Assembly: GCF_000617925.1 (NCBI RefSeq) | Contig: NZ_BAMT01000010.1 | Coordinates: 1-64,000, forward strand | Source: Methylobacillus glycogenes JCM 2850 | Lineage (GTDB): Bacteria > Pseudomonadota > Gammaproteobacteria > Burkholderiales > Methylophilaceae | Length of the DNA stretch: 64,000 bases | Reading direction: 5' to 3' | Shown here: piece after piece, positions 36,919 to 47,645 of the stretch | Numbering within the stretch: the stretch's first letter is position 1 | How the letters are laid out: each line of letters opens with the position of its first letter | The notes under the pieces: model-generated | What the model was told of the DNA's origin: nothing | What the model saw: the letters and a program-made list of their open reading frames with translations, nothing else | The model's database searches: none | Made by a program: the position numbers and the translations under genes

Positions 36919-38618
36919 TGGTACAGATTGTAGAACGTAAGGTTGATGCTAGCGCCTGCGAGACCTTGATTGCGGCTGGTGTCAGACCTGCCCTGGCGCG
37001 CCTGTTGGCCGCGCGAGGCATTCATGAAGCCGGGCAGCTGGAAGTGTCGTTGGCGCGTTTGCTGCCGCCGGAAACCCTGACCCACAACCTGGCCATGGCG
37101 GTATTGCTCGCCAACGCGATTGAAGACGGCAAGCGCATCATCGTGGTGGGCGATTACGATGCTGATGGCGCGACCGCCACTGCGGTAGCGGTCAAGGGCC
37201 TGGGCAGCCTGGGGGCCAAGGTGGATTTTCTTGTGCCCAATCGCTTTGAGTATGGTTATGGACTGACGCCGGAAATTGTCGCCCTGGCTGCGACGCAACA
37301 GCCCGATATCATATTGACGGTGGATAACGGCATTGCCAGTGTGGATGGCGTCAAGGCGGCGCAAGCGCTGGGGATTCCGGTGTTGGTGACGGATCACCAT
37401 TTACCCGGGGATGAAACGCCAGACGCTGCCTGTATTGTTAACCCCAATCAGCGCGGCTGTGATTTTGCCAGCAAAAACCTGGCCGGGGTTGGCGTGATGT
37501 TTTATGTATTGCTGGCATTGCGCGCCGAGCAACGCTTGCGCGGGGCTTATGCCGATAGGGCTGAACCCAACCTTAGCGAGTTGCTGGATCTGGTGGCCCT
37601 GGGCACGGTGGCTGATCTGGTCAAGCTGGATGACAACAACCGTATTCTGGTGGAGCAGGGCTTGCGCCGTATACGCGCAGGCAAGTGCAGCCCCGGCATA
37701 CTGGCGTTGTTCAAAGTGGCAGGCCGTGACCATGCCAAGGCAGGGCCACAGGATTTGGGCTTTAGCATAGGGCCGCGACTCAATGCCGCAGGCAGGCTGG
37801 ATGATATGACGCTAGGCATTGCCTGCCTGCTGGAGCAGGATGCAGAGCGTGCACAGCAGATGGCGCAGCAACTGCATGAGCTCAATCAGGAGCGCCGCAG
37901 CATAGAAGCCGACATGCAGGATGATGCCTTGCTCAAGCTCGATGGCATAGATGCGACAGGTCGCTATAGCCTGAGCCTGTTTGAGTCTGGTTGGCATCAG
38001 GGTGTCATTGGTATTCTGGCTTCGCGCATCAAGGAACAATTCCATAGGCCAGTGATTGCGTTTGCCGAAGCAGGCGATGGCATGATCAAAGGCTCGGGTC
38101 GTTCTATCCCTGGCTTGCATCTGCGTGATGCGCTGGATCTGGTCTCCAAACGCCAGCCTGGTTTGCTGGTCAAGTTTGGCGGGCATGCCATGGCAGCCGG
38201 GCTGAGCTTGCGCGAAGTGGATTTTGCACGGTTTGCCCACGAGTTTGAGTCTGTGGTGGCGAGCTTGCTGACGCCAGAACAGCTAGAAGCGGTGATAGAG
38301 GTCGATGGCGCGCTTGCTGCGGAAGATTTTGCCCTGGAGATGGCGCAATCGCTTGAGCGCCAGGTCTGGGGGCAGGGATTCCCTCCGCCATTATTCATCG
38401 ATGAGTTTCGCGTTGTGGGTCAGCGCATTGTCGGCGAGCGCCATCTCAAGCTTAGCTTGGAGAAAGCAGGCAGGGTGCTGGATGCCATCTTTTTCCGCCA
38501 GGAGGAATTACTGCCCGAAAGTATCTCTGCGGTGTATCAGTTGCAAGTCAATGAATTCCGCGGCGTGAAATCCGTACAACTCTGCCTGCAACACTGGCAA
38601 GCGCCGACCTCACGTTGA
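36918..38618 (+). CDS. recJ: Single-stranded-DNA-specific 5'-3' exonuclease RecJ
   Basis: RecJ degrades single-stranded DNA 5' to 3' in the RecF recombination pathway and in mismatch and base excision repair. The 566-residue protein has the DHH-family motifs: GDYDADGATA, VDNGIA, VTDHHLPGD, the GAGVMF-like GVGVMFYVLL, and a DHHA1-type region with SGRSIPGLHLRDAL and FGGHAMAAGLSL. The length matches the E. coli enzyme. It overlaps the upstream gene stop and is followed after 51 bp by tpiA. The frame is intact. Confidence 0.96.
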   Translation: MVQIVERKVDASACETLIAAGVRPALARLLAARGIHEAGQLEVSLARLLPPETLTHNLAMAVLLANAIEDGKRIIVVGDYDADGATATAVAVKGLGSLGAKVDFLVPNRFEYGYGLTPEIVALAATQQPDIILTVDNGIASVDGVKAAQALGIPVLVTDHHLPGDETPDAACIVNPNQRGCDFASKNLAGVGVMFYVLLALRAEQRLRGAYADRAEPNLSELLDLVALGTVADLVKLDDNNRILVEQGLRRIRAGKCSPGILALFKVAGRDHAKAGPQDLGFSIGPRLNAAGRLDDMTLGIACLLEQDAERAQQMAQQLHELNQERRSIEADMQDDALLKLDGIDATGRYSLSLFESGWHQGVIGILASRIKEQFHRPVIAFAEAGDGMIKGSGRSIPGLHLRDALDLVSKRQPGLLVKFGGHAMAAGLSLREVDFARFAHEFESVVASLLTPEQLEAVIEVDGALAAEDFALEMAQSLERQVWGQGFPPPLFIDEFRVVGQRIVGERHLKLSLEKAGRVLDAIFFRQEELLPESISAVYQLQVNEFRGVKSVQLCLQHWQAPTSR

Positions 38619-38669
38619 CCGTGCCGTTGGCGGCTTGGTAATATCAATCAACTTTTTTTCGAGTTTCTT

Positions 38670-39427
38670 ATGCGTCGCAAGCTGGTTGTCGGTAACTGGA
38701 AAATGAATGGCAACCTTGCGCAGAACGAGCAGTTGCTGCGTACGCTTGTAAACGATCTTCAGGGTGTGGATCACGCCGATTTTGCGGTGTGTGTGCCTTA
38801 TCCCTATCTCTTTCAGGCGCAGCAATTGCTGCAAGGCAGCAATATTGCCTGGGGTGCACAAAATGTGGCTACGCAAGAAAGTGGGGCGCATACCGGGGAA
38901 GTCAGCGCCCAGATGCTCAAGGAGTTTGGTGCCAGCTACGTGATTGTCGGCCACTCCGAGCGCAGCAATGCCTATTGCGAGAGTGACGCCAATATTGCCG
39001 ACAAGTTTGCCATTGCCAAGCAGCATGGCATTACGCCAATTTTTTGCGTGGGTGAAACCTTGCAGGAGCGTGAGTCTGGCGTCATGGAATATGCCATCGC
39101 CAATCAGCTGGATGCCGTGCTTTCGGTCTCTGGCGGTGCGCTGCTGGATCATGCGGTCATTGCCTATGAACCAGTCTGGGCCATAGGCACCAACAAAACC
39201 GCGACGCCTGAACAAGCCCGGGCGGCACACTCCTTCATACGCGAGCGTGTGGCAGCCCTGCATCCCGCGCTGCCGAAACCGTAAGAATCCTCTATGGGGG
39301 TAGCGTAAATCCGAGAAATGCGGCACAATTGCTGTCTATGCCGGATATAGACGGTGGCCTGATTGGCAGATGCTCATTGGACGCTGCTGATTTTGAAAGA
39401 ATTTGTCGCGCTGCTTGCGGTATTTAG
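38670..39427 (+). CDS. tpiA: Triosephosphate isomerase (frame broken near 39272)
   Basis: TpiA interconverts dihydroxyacetone phosphate and glyceraldehyde 3-phosphate, here also needed for the ribulose monophosphate route of formaldehyde assimilation. The motifs are GNWKMNG (catalytic Lys), VIVGHSERS (catalytic His) and [14 protein letters not shown] (catalytic Glu). After ALHPAL one G is missing (CTGCCG to CTGGCCG near 39272). The repaired tail [20 protein letters not shown] supplies the phosphate-binding YGGSV and [10 protein letters not shown], ending at TAG 39425-39427, for 252 residues. Without repair the enzyme would lack the phosphate site. Confidence 0.95.
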
Positions 39428-39450
39428 GCAGGCAGGGGATTGTAGAGAGA

Positions 39451-39786
39451 ATGGAAACAATCGTTACAGTTATACACGTCATTGCTGCGCTGGGTGTTGT
39501 TGGCCTGGTTCTCCTGCAGCATGGCAAGGGTGCAGATATGGGCGCGGCCTTTGGTAGCGGCGCATCTGGCAGCCTGTTCGGGGTGAGTGGCTCCTCCAAC
39601 TTCATGAGTCGTGCAACGGCAGTGTTTGTTGCCATCTTCTTCGTGACCAGCCTCAGTCTCGCTTATCTGACCAGCCATAGGGGTCAACAAGGCAGCGTGG
39701 TACAAAATTCCGTAGTGAAATCTGTGCCTGCATCTGAGACTCCAAAACCAGCAGAATCCTCCTCTGCTAAGGATGTACCCAACTAA
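39451..39786 (+). CDS. secG: Preprotein translocase subunit SecG
   Basis: SecG is the small inner-membrane partner of SecYE that speeds protein export. The 111-residue product has two membrane helices (VIHVIAALGVVGLVLLQHG and AVFVAIFFVTSLSLAYL) joined by the conserved GADMGAAFGSGASGSLFG loop, followed by a hydrophilic Ser/Pro/Lys tail. The start at 39451 is preceded by GAGAGA. The order tpiA - secG - tRNA-Leu - nuoA is widely conserved in betaproteobacteria. Confidence 0.95.
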   Translation: METIVTVIHVIAALGVVGLVLLQHGKGADMGAAFGSGASGSLFGVSGSSNFMSRATAVFVAIFFVTSLSLAYLTSHRGQQGSVVQNSVVKSVPASETPKPAESSSAKDVPN

Positions 39787-39815
39787 ATTGGTTTTACCGG
39801 GCTGAAAAGCCCAAT

Positions 39816-39900
39816 GCCGTCGTGGTGGAATTGGTAGACACGCTATCTTGAGGGGGTAGTGGCGAAAGCCGTGTGAGTTCGAGTCTCACCGTCGGCACCA
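39816..39900 (+). tRNA. tRNA-Leu (anticodon GAG)
   Basis: 85 nt with encoded CCA (39898-39900). The anticodon arm CTATC-TTGAGGG-GGTAG gives anticodon GAG, and the long variable arm (GGC-GAAA-GCC) and T arm (GTGAG-TTCGAGT-CTCAC) are typical of class II Leu. Acceptor stem pairs are G1-C72 to G7-C66, except a U5-U68 mismatch. The variable-arm and T-arm sequences are otherwise canonical. Confidence 0.95.
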
Positions 39901-39904
39901 AACA

Positions 39905-39939
39905 AAAACCCGTATGACTTAGGTCATACGGGTTTTTTT
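39905..39939 (+). terminator. Terminator after tRNA-Leu
   Basis: Perfect 12-bp arms AACCCGTATGAC / GTCATACGGGTT with a 4-base loop, followed by a T run. It ends the tpiA-secG-tRNA transcript before the nuo operon. Confidence 0.92.
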
Positions 39940-40108
39940 ATGTCTTGGGTTGCTATAGTTTTGCGCGAGGTGGTGTGGTTATGGGCTGGCTGGTGCATCT
40001 CGCGCTGGATTGGCGCAAGGTACTAGTTCCTGTTTCTTCAGATTGCAATATTGAGGAAATAATATAGTCATTGATGCGTTTTACGCATTGAATCTTCCAG
40101 AAACTATC

Positions 40109-40133
40109 CAGGCCCGCAAGGGCCTGTTTTTTT
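40109..40133 (+). terminator. Orphan Rho-independent terminator
   Basis: CAGGCC / GGCCTG arms (40109-40114, 40121-40126) with loop CGCAAG are followed by seven T. No gene on the plus strand ends here, which suggests a short untranslated RNA upstream. Confidence 0.8.
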
Positions 40134-40461
40134 GTCTGTCACTTCTCTCTGTGCCGCTTGTTTCTCACGGCGGTATTCATCTCCCCAGTTGTGCGTTTGC
40201 TCGGCATTCATGCCAGTTAGCTTTGCCAACATCTCAATTTGCCTAGCTGCAATGAGTTTTGCTTGGCAACTTTGAAATTTGCACATAAGCACATCGCCCT
40301 GAATCAGTAAAAAGCCTATTATTTACAAGGGTATTTTGTAACAAAAAGTTAATTGATTATCATTTTACCCCTGAATTTGTAAGGTTATTTTTGAATAAGT
40401 CCAATTAAAACATGGAATAACCTTGATAGTGGCTCCCAGTGCGGTGTTTGGCGCTGTTGAG

Positions 40462-40481
40462 TTGTAATTTATGTGTTACAA
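40462..40481. promoter_or_regulatory. TTGTAA-N8-TTACAA dyad upstream of nuoA
   Basis: A perfect 6-bp inverted repeat with an 8-bp spacer lies about 225 bp before nuoA, just upstream of a possible -10 TATGAT (40501-40506). It is a candidate operator or activator site for the nuo operon. No regulator is assigned. Confidence 0.4.
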
Positions 40482-40704
40482 TTCATTAACAAGTGAGGGG
40501 TATGATGCCTCGTGTTTACTTGGTTTTTCAGTCATAAATTTGCTGTTTTTGTACTCAATTTGTAGTCGCGCTTTGCGTGCTCTGCCCCATGTGTTCAAAA
40601 TCAATGTGAATGATGCTGGATATGCAGGTGGTGGTGAATTCTGGTCTAGGTTCACTGTCGCATCCCATGTGCGGTGTTAAGCCGCTTAAGAATAGGACTT
40701 GAAC

Positions 40705-41061
40705 GTGCTGGAGAATTATTTTCCGATATTGCTGTTCATTCTGGTCGGCCTTGGCGTCGGCGTAGCCCCTATTGTCCTCGGCAAGCTGGTTTCTCCCAAC
40801 CGGCCGGACGCCGAAAAGAATTCCCCGTATGAATGTGGTTTTGAGGCATTTGAAGATGCCCGCATGAAGTTTGATGTGCGCTATTACCTGGTCGCCATCC
40901 TCTTCATTCTGTTTGATCTGGAAATTGCTTTCCTGTTTCCCTGGGCCGTGGTGCTGCAGGAGATAGGCTTGTTCGGATTTATTGCCATGGTGGTGTTCCT
41001 TGGCATTCTGGTGGTCGGCTTTGTCTATGAGTGGATGAAGGGGGCGCTGGAATGGGAGTAA
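40705..41061 (+). CDS. nuoA: NADH-quinone oxidoreductase subunit A
   Basis: NuoA is a three-helix membrane subunit at the junction of the hydrophilic and membrane arms of complex I, near the quinone site. The features are [20 protein letters not shown]-like first helix (here [18 protein letters not shown]), the conserved acidic/cysteine loop [12 protein letters not shown], and [22 protein letters not shown] take GTG 40705 as start ([10 protein letters not shown]), matching family N-termini and spaced well from AGGAC; a TTG two codons upstream is also in frame. It is the first gene of nuoA-N. Confidence 0.95.
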   Translation: MLENYFPILLFILVGLGVGVAPIVLGKLVSPNRPDAEKNSPYECGFEAFEDARMKFDVRYYLVAILFILFDLEIAFLFPWAVVLQEIGLFGFIAMVVFLGILVVGFVYEWMKGALEWE

Positions 41062-41104
41062 CAGGCATCATAGTCGGTGGGATGTTCATGAAAGGTTTGC
41101 TTGC

Positions 41105-41581
41105 ATGAGTATTGAAGGGGTGCTGGAAAAGGGCTTTGTGACCACCACGCTGGATACGGTGATCAATTACACCCGCACTGGTTCGCTGTGGCCTATGACC
41201 TTTGGTTTGGCCTGCTGCGCTGTAGAGATGATGCATGCCGGGGCCGCGCGCTATGACCTGGACCGCTTTGGTATTGTCTTCCGCCCCAGCCCGCGCCAGT
41301 CCGATGTGATGATAGTGGCAGGTACCCTGGTCAACAAGATGGCACCCGCTTTGCGCAAGGTGTATGACCAAATGGCTGAGCCGCGCTGGGTGATTTCCAT
41401 GGGCTCATGTGCCAATGGTGGCGGTTACTACCATTATTCTTATGCGGTGGTGCGCGGGTGTGACCGCATTGTCCCTGTGGATGTCTATGTGCCGGGTTGC
41501 CCGCCCACCGCTGAAGCCCTGCTCTACGGCATTATCCAGCTGCAGAACAAAATCAAGCGTACCAACACCATCGCCCGTTAA
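41105..41581 (+). CDS. nuoB: NADH-quinone oxidoreductase subunit B
   Basis: NuoB carries cluster N2, the last iron-sulfur centre before quinone. The ligand cysteines appear as the tandem pair in [10 protein letters not shown], then GSCANGGG and PGCPPTAEA. The length is 158 residues with an intact frame. It follows nuoA by 43 bp and precedes nuoC by 12 bp. Confidence 0.97.
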   Translation: MSIEGVLEKGFVTTTLDTVINYTRTGSLWPMTFGLACCAVEMMHAGAARYDLDRFGIVFRPSPRQSDVMIVAGTLVNKMAPALRKVYDQMAEPRWVISMGSCANGGGYYHYSYAVVRGCDRIVPVDVYVPGCPPTAEALLYGIIQLQNKIKRTNTIAR

Positions 41582-41593
41582 GAGCTCACACCC

Positions 41594-42187
41594 ATGACCC
41601 GTCTGGAACAGTTAAAACAAGCGCTGCAACAAGTACTGGAAGACAAGGTGACCCGCTTGGTCGAGCATGTGGGTGAACTCACCATAGAGTGCAAAGCCAG
41701 CCAGTTGCTCGATGTCTGCACAACCTTGCGCGACCACCAACAATTGAAGTTTGAGCAGTTGATCGATCTGTGCGGCGTGGATTACGCTGATTACGGCGAA
41801 GGCACTTGGTCTGGCTTGCGCTTTGCCACTGTTTATCACTTCTTGTCAGTTAGCCTCAATCACCGCCTGCGTTTACGTGTGTTTGCCAGCGAAGATGATT
41901 TCCCTGTTCTCCCCACGCTGGTGGATTTATGGCCAGTGGCCAATTGGTTCGAGCGTGAATCTTTTGACCTTTACGGCATCATGTATGAGGGGCATCCGGA
42001 TTTACGTCGTTTGCTGACAGATTACGGTTTCGTTGGTCACCCCTTCCGCAAGGATTTCCCCATGATAGGCAATGTGGAAATGCGCTATGACCCTGAGCAG
42101 CAGCGCGTCATCTACCAGCCTGTGAGCATAGACCCGCGCAACAATGTGCCGCGCGTGATTCGTGACGAGGGCGTGCATCATGGCTGA
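41594..42187 (+). CDS. nuoC: NADH-quinone oxidoreductase subunit C
   Basis: NuoC is the 30-kDa-type subunit of the peripheral arm, supporting NuoB and NuoD. The signature [17 protein letters not shown] is present, followed by [14 protein letters not shown] and HPFRKDFP. The 197-residue form is separate from NuoD, unlike the NuoCD fusion of E. coli. Its end overlaps the nuoD start at 42180-42187. Confidence 0.97.
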   Translation: MTRLEQLKQALQQVLEDKVTRLVEHVGELTIECKASQLLDVCTTLRDHQQLKFEQLIDLCGVDYADYGEGTWSGLRFATVYHFLSVSLNHRLRLRVFASEDDFPVLPTLVDLWPVANWFERESFDLYGIMYEGHPDLRRLLTDYGFVGHPFRKDFPMIGNVEMRYDPEQQRVIYQPVSIDPRNNVPRVIRDEGVHHG

Positions 42188-43433
42188 GATCAGAAACTAC
42201 ACCATGAACTTCGGCCCGCAGCACCCAGCGGCGCACGGCGTATTGCGCCTGGTGCTGGAGCTGGATGGTGAAGTGATACAACGTGCCGATCCGCATATAG
42301 GCCTGCTGCATAGAGGCACGGAAAAGCTCGCGGAAAACCGCACTTACTTGCAGTCTGTACCTTATATGGACAGACTGGATTATGTTTCCATGATGTCCAA
42401 CGAGCACGCCTATGTGATGGCGATTGAAAAGCTGCTCGGTCTGGAAGTGCCATTGCGTGCGCAGTATATACGCGTGATGTTTGATGAAATTACCCGTGTG
42501 CTCAATCACTTGTTGTGGTTGGGTGCACATGCGCTGGATGTGGGCGCGATGACGGTGTTTCTGTATGCCTTCCGTGAGCGCGAGGATTTATTCGATTGTT
42601 ACGAGGCAGTTTCTGGTGCACGCATGCACGCGGCTTATTACCGTCCGGGTGGTGTGTATAGAGACCTGCCAGACCGCATGCCACAATATGAGGAATCGCC
42701 AGTACGCAGCAAGGAAGACGTCAAGCAGCTGAATGAGAACCGCCAGGGCTCGCTGCTGGATTTCATAGAAGATTTCACCAATCGTTTCCCCGCTTATGTG
42801 GATGAATACGAAACTCTGCTCACTGACAACCGCATCTGGAAACAACGTACTGTAGGCATAGGCGTGCTGACGCCAGAACGGGCATTGGCCTTGGGTCTGA
42901 GCGGCCCGATGTTACGTGGCTCAGGCATTGCCTGGGATTTACGCAAGAAGCAACCTTATGAAGTCTACGACAAGCTGGATTTTGATATCCCGGTGGGCGT
43001 TAACGGCGATTGCTATGACCGTTATCTGGTGCGCATCGAGGAGTTCCGTCAATCCAATCGCATCATCAAGCAATGCATAGACTGGCTGCGCAAAAATCCC
43101 GGCCCGGTGATCACTGGCAATACCAAGGTGGCTCCGCCGCAGCGCGAGGGCATGAAGCACGACATGGAAGCGCTGATCCATCACTTCAAGCTCTTCACCG
43201 AAGGTTTCCATATCCCCGCAGGCGAGGCTTATGCCGCGGTTGAGCACCCCAAGGGCGAGTTTGGCATTTATCTGGTATCGGATGGGGCCAACAAGCCTTA
43301 CCGCTTGAAGATACGTGCGCCCGGCTTCCCGCATCTGGCGGCGCTGGATGAAATGACACGCGGTCATATGATTGCCGATTTGGTGGCCATCATAGGCACA
43401 CAAGACATTGTATTCGGAGAAATCGATAGATGA
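42180..43433 (+). CDS. nuoD: NADH-quinone oxidoreductase subunit D
   Basis: NuoD (49-kDa type) forms the quinone pocket with NuoB. The conserved N-terminal [20 protein letters not shown] and [12 protein letters not shown] are intact, as are [12 protein letters not shown] and the C-terminal [18 protein letters not shown]. The start at 42180 ([10 protein letters not shown]) lies inside the end of nuoC. The 417-residue length is normal. Confidence 0.97.
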   Translation: MAEIRNYTMNFGPQHPAAHGVLRLVLELDGEVIQRADPHIGLLHRGTEKLAENRTYLQSVPYMDRLDYVSMMSNEHAYVMAIEKLLGLEVPLRAQYIRVMFDEITRVLNHLLWLGAHALDVGAMTVFLYAFREREDLFDCYEAVSGARMHAAYYRPGGVYRDLPDRMPQYEESPVRSKEDVKQLNENRQGSLLDFIEDFTNRFPAYVDEYETLLTDNRIWKQRTVGIGVLTPERALALGLSGPMLRGSGIAWDLRKKQPYEVYDKLDFDIPVGVNGDCYDRYLVRIEEFRQSNRIIKQCIDWLRKNPGPVITGNTKVAPPQREGMKHDMEALIHHFKLFTEGFHIPAGEAYAAVEHPKGEFGIYLVSDGANKPYRLKIRAPGFPHLAALDEMTRGHMIADLVAIIGTQDIVFGEIDR

Positions 43434-43923
43434 GTTTATCTGCTGAATCTCTGGCCAAGATAGATCGAGAACTGACCAAGTATCCGCCTGAACATCGGCA
43501 GGCGGCGGTCATGTCTGCGCTGCGCATTGCGCAGACCGAGCTGGGCTGGCTTTCCAAGGACACCATCGCCGAAGTGGCGGATTACCTCGCATCCCTGCGA
43601 TTGCCGCGCTTGAGGTGGCCACTTTCTACAATATGTACGAGCTGGAGCCAGTCGGGAAATACAAGATTACCGTTTGCACCAATATCTCCTGCATGCTGCG
43701 TGACTCCGCCGAGATTGTGGAGCATCTGGAACAACGCCTGGGTATAGGCTTTAACGAAACCACTGCCGATGGTCGCTTCACCCTAAAAGAGGGTGAATGC
43801 ATGGGTTGCTGTGGCGGTGCACCGCTGTTTCATATCAACAATACAGAAATGCATGAGTACCTCACCACCGAGAAAGTGGATCAGATACTGGAAAACCTGG
43901 ACAAGGGGGTGCTACGCAAATGA
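43430..43923 (+). CDS. nuoE: NADH-quinone oxidoreductase subunit E (frame broken near 43588)
   Basis: NuoE (24-kDa type) holds the 2Fe-2S cluster N1a. One G is missing near 43588 (CTCGCATC to CTCGGCATC); with it the protein reads [20 protein letters not shown] without interruption. The four cluster cysteines are in CTNISCML and CMGCCGG-type [10 protein letters not shown]. The total is about 164 residues. The start overlaps the nuoD stop (ATGA), and the end overlaps the nuoF start. Confidence 0.95.
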
Positions 43924-45230
43924 GTGCTACGCAAACTCTGGTATGCCTGCGCACCGTAGGTCAGGATAATCCCGCTTCTCTGGAAACCTATCTCAAGCTT
44001 GGCGGATATGCCCAGCTCAAGCGTCTGGTTACCGACAAGGTCAAGGCTACCGAAGTCATTAGCCAGGTAAAACTCTCAGGCTTGCGCGGTCGTGGCGGTG
44101 CGGGTTTCCCCACCGGGCTCAAGTGGAGCTTTATGCCGCGCTATTTCGATGGCACCAAGTATCTGGTGTGCAATACCGATGAAGGCGAGCCTGGCACATT
44201 CAAGGACAGAGACATCATCCGCTACAACCCGCACCAGCTGATAGAAGGCATGGCGATTGCGGCTTACACTCTGGGTGCGCGCGTAGGCTATAACTATATC
44301 CACGGTGAAATCTGGCAGGATTACGAGATTTTCGAAGCGGCACTGGATGAAGCCCGCGCGGCTGGGTATCTGGGCGAGCAACTGTTTGGCAGCAATTTCA
44401 GCTTTGATCTTTACGCCGTGCATGGCTACGGTGCTTATATCTGCGGTGAGGAAACCGCCTTGATAGAATCCATAGAAGGCAAAAAAGGCCAACCACGCTT
44501 CAAGCCGCCTTTCCCCGCCAGCTACGGCGTATTCGGCAAGCCGACCAACGTCAATAACACCGAGTCCTATACCTCTATTCCCTGGATACTGCAGCATGGC
44601 GGTCAAGCCTTTCAGGAACTAGGCGTCTCTAATTCTGGTGGTAGCAAGATTTTCTCTATCTCCGGCCATGTGGCCAAGCCTGGCAATTACGAAGTCAATA
44701 TGGGCATCCCTTTCACCGATCTGCTGGAAATGGCAGGCGGGGTGTGGAAAGGGCGCAAGCTCAAGGCGGTGATTCCGGGTGGGCCTTCCACCGCTGTAAT
44801 GCCTGCCGCCGCCATTATCGGTGCCACCATGGACTATGACGGTTTGTCCAAAGCGGGTTCCAGCCTGGGGGCGGGTTCCATGATAGTGATGGATGAAACC
44901 ACCTGCATGGTGAAAACCTTGAAGCGGCTGTCGTATTTCTTCTTTGAGGAATCCTGCGGCCAATGCACACCTTGCCGTGAAGGCACGGGCTGGGTGTATA
45001 GGGTGATCAAGCGCATTGTCGATGGTCAGGGCAAGTTGGAGGATCTCGATCTGCTCACCGACGTCAGCAACAATATCTCGGGCCGCACCATATGTGCGCT
45101 GGGAGATGCTGCTGCTACACCAGTGCTGAGCTTTATCAAGCACTTCCGCCCCGAATTCGAGTATTACATCCGCCATGGCCGCAGCATGGTGGAAGACGGA
45201 AAAACGCAGCCAGAGGTAGCCTATGCTTAA
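43920..45230 (+). CDS. nuoF: NADH-quinone oxidoreductase subunit F
   Basis: NuoF (51-kDa type) binds NADH and FMN and holds cluster N3. The NADH site is [15 protein letters not shown], the FMN/glycine-rich segment is [14 protein letters not shown], and the N3 cysteines are in [12 protein letters not shown] and the later [12 protein letters not shown]. The 436-residue frame is intact. The start overlaps nuoE by 4 bp and the end overlaps nuoG by 8 bp. Confidence 0.97.
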   Translation: MSATQTLVCLRTVGQDNPASLETYLKLGGYAQLKRLVTDKVKATEVISQVKLSGLRGRGGAGFPTGLKWSFMPRYFDGTKYLVCNTDEGEPGTFKDRDIIRYNPHQLIEGMAIAAYTLGARVGYNYIHGEIWQDYEIFEAALDEARAAGYLGEQLFGSNFSFDLYAVHGYGAYICGEETALIESIEGKKGQPRFKPPFPASYGVFGKPTNVNNTESYTSIPWILQHGGQAFQELGVSNSGGSKIFSISGHVAKPGNYEVNMGIPFTDLLEMAGGVWKGRKLKAVIPGGPSTAVMPAAAIIGATMDYDGLSKAGSSLGAGSMIVMDETTCMVKTLKRLSYFFFEESCGQCTPCREGTGWVYRVIKRIVDGQGKLEDLDLLTDVSNNISGRTICALGDAAATPVLSFIKHFRPEFEYYIRHGRSMVEDGKTQPEVAYA

Positions 45231-47645
45231 TATCGAGATTGATGGCAAGCAGGTCGAAGTCGAACACGGTGCCACCATCATAGACGCGGCAGACCAGCTC
45301 GGTATTGCCATTCCACGCTTCTGCTATCACAAGAAGCTGTCGGTCGCCGCCAATTGCCGTATGTGTCTGGTGCAGGTGGAAAAATTCAACAAGCCTTTGC
45401 CAGCTTGCGCTACACCTGTGGCCGATGGCATGAAGATTTTCACCCGCTCCAAGTCTGCCGTGGAAGCGCAGCAGAGTGTGATGGAGTTTCTGCTGATCAA
45501 TCACCCGCTGGATTGCCCGATTTGCGATCAAGGCGGCGAGTGTGATTTGCAGGATATCGCCATGGCCTATGGCGCGCCTAAATCGCGTTACACCGAAGAA
45601 AAGCGCGTAGTGCTCAACAAGAATATAGGCCCGCTGGTCTCCACCGATATGACCCGCTGCATACAGTGCACGCGTTGCGTACGCTTCCTCAAGGAAGTAG
45701 GCGGCATGATGGAGTTGGGCCTGGTGAATCGCGGCGAGCACGCCGAGATTACCGCCTATGTCGATAAGAGCGTTGATTCGGAATTATCCGGAAATATCAT
45801 AGACTTATGCCCGGTAGGCGCGCTGACCAGCAAGCCATTCCGCTACACCGCGCGTAGCTGGGAATTGACCCGCAGGCCATCTATCGCCCCGCATGATGGT
45901 TTGGGCTCGCAGATAGAAGTGCATATCAAGGATGGCAAGGTCTTGCGCGTATTGCCGCGCGAGAAAGAAACCGTCAACGAGTGCTGGTTATCGGACCGTG
46001 ACCGTTTCTCCTATGAAGCCTTAACAGTCCGGATAGGCTGAAAGTGCCCATGGTCAAGCATAACGGCGTCTGGCAGGAAACCGACTGGAAAACCGCGCTG
46101 GAACTGGCGGCAGGCCAGATCAAGGATATCGTCAACGCTGAGGGCAGCGATGCCTTGGGTGTGTTGGTCTCGCCCAACAGCACCATGGAAGAAGCGCATC
46201 TGGCCACCAAGTTTGCCCACGGTCTGGGTAGCGACAATGTGGATTACCGCCTGCGCCACACTGATTTCCGCCACGATGGCAAGCGCCTGGGCGTGGTGTG
46301 GATGGGCTGCAATATCCCAGATGTGCAGGAAATGGACCGCATCCTGGTCATAGGCAGCAATCTGCGCAATGAGCACCCCTTGCTGGCGCAGCGCATACGC
46401 CGTGCCGTGGCCAATGGGGGTGAGCTGTCTGTGGTCAATCCGCTGGATGACGACCCGCTGATTCCTATCAGGCACAAGGCAATTTGCTCGCCCAATGATA
46501 TGGTCAATGTGCTGTCGCAAATACTCAAGGCGGTTTCCAGCATGGAGCGTTTGTCGCTATGCCTGCCTAAATCCCTGAGCGAGTTGCTGGAAGGCGTGCG
46601 CGTCTGGGAAAACAGCCAGGCCATCGCACTTAGCCTGACTGGCCATGGTGAAACCATGGATTTGATCAGCCCACGCTCTGCGGTGTTCCTGGGTAATATT
46701 TCCCAGCACCATCCACGCTATACCGAAATCTACAGCCTGGCCGAAGCCATTGCCTCGCTATGCGGTGCAACGTTTGGCGTATTGAATGCAGGCGCCAACA
46801 GTGTGGGCGCCAATCTGGTGGGTGCCATGCCCAAGGCCGGGGGCCTCAATGCTCGCACCATGCTGGAATCACCACGCAAAGCCTATGTGCTGGTGAATGT
46901 AGAGCCTGAACTGGATTGCCACAATGCGGCGCTGGCGCGTGAAGCCATGCAAAAAGCCGAGTGCGTGGTGGCCTTGACTGCCTTCAAGTCTGAGGCTTTG
47001 GAGCATGCTGATATTCTGCTGCCGATTACGCCGTTCACCGAAACCTCAGGCACCTTCATGAGCATGGAAGGCCGGGTGCAGAGCTTTGCCGCGGTGACCA
47101 AGCCGCTGGGTGAAGCCAGACCAGGCTGGAAGGTGCTGCGCGTGCTGGGCAACGTGGCTGGGCTGCATGGCTTTGAGTTCGACAGCAGCGAAGAAGTTAA
47201 AAATGAAATCTTCGGCGGCGAGAAACCCTCCACTGTGGTTTGGCGTACGCTCAATAACAATCTGCGCGAGCTGATAGACGTTGAAATCAAGGTCAAACTG
47301 GATAGCGATTTACAGCGCGTGGGCGAGATTCCGCAGTTCCAATCTGACGCTATCGTGCGTCGTTCTCCACCACTACAAAAAACCCGTCATGTGACCAAGG
47401 CCGTATTGGCAGCCCTGCATCCAGAGCAACTCAGCAAGTTGGGGCTGGTGGAGGGCGATAGCATCAAGGTCAGGCAAGGTGAGGGTAGTGCTGTGCTGCA
47501 AGCACAAGCTGACAGCCGCGTACCGCTGGGTTGCATCCGCATTCCCGGCGCTTTGCCTGCCACGGCTGATCTGGGTGATCTGCTGGGTGAAATCACGCTG
47601 GAAAAACTGCCAGCCCAACAACCCAGCGCTGAGGTCGTGGCATGA
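45223..47645 (+). CDS. nuoG: NADH-quinone oxidoreductase subunit G (frame broken near 46023)
   Basis: NuoG (75-kDa type) is the largest peripheral subunit. The N-terminal ferredoxin-like domain has cysteines in [18 protein letters not shown], then [15 protein letters not shown] and [12 protein letters not shown], followed by a molybdopterin-oxidoreductase-like domain. One A is lost near 46023 (GCCTTAACAG to GCCTTAAACAG). The repair reads [20 protein letters not shown] and restores one protein of about 807 residues. The C-terminal domain runs to the nuoH overlap at 47642-47645. Confidence 0.95.

Larger units (their letters stand above)
39940..40704. other. Long gap between tRNA-Leu and nuoA
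   Basis: About 765 bp without a convincing protein gene. It holds an inverted repeat GCGCGAG / CTCGCGC around 39963-40003, a small hairpin ATGCG / CGCAT near 40075-40088, an orphan terminator at 40109-40133, and an AT-rich region from 40300 with the likely nuo promoter. AATAGGAC before 40705 is the nuoA ribosome-binding site. A small RNA ending at the orphan terminator is possible. Confidence 0.5.

Noticed and set aside
40104-40292. A 62-residue minus-strand frame (starting MLMCKFQSCQAK)
   Set aside because: It runs through the orphan terminator hairpin, has no ribosome-binding site and resembles no family known to me.
43430-43923. Programmed ribosomal frameshifting in nuoE, nuoM, mxaF and others
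   Set aside because: The sites share no slippery heptamer or downstream structure, and families with these genes do not use frameshifting. A general deletion error explains all sites.
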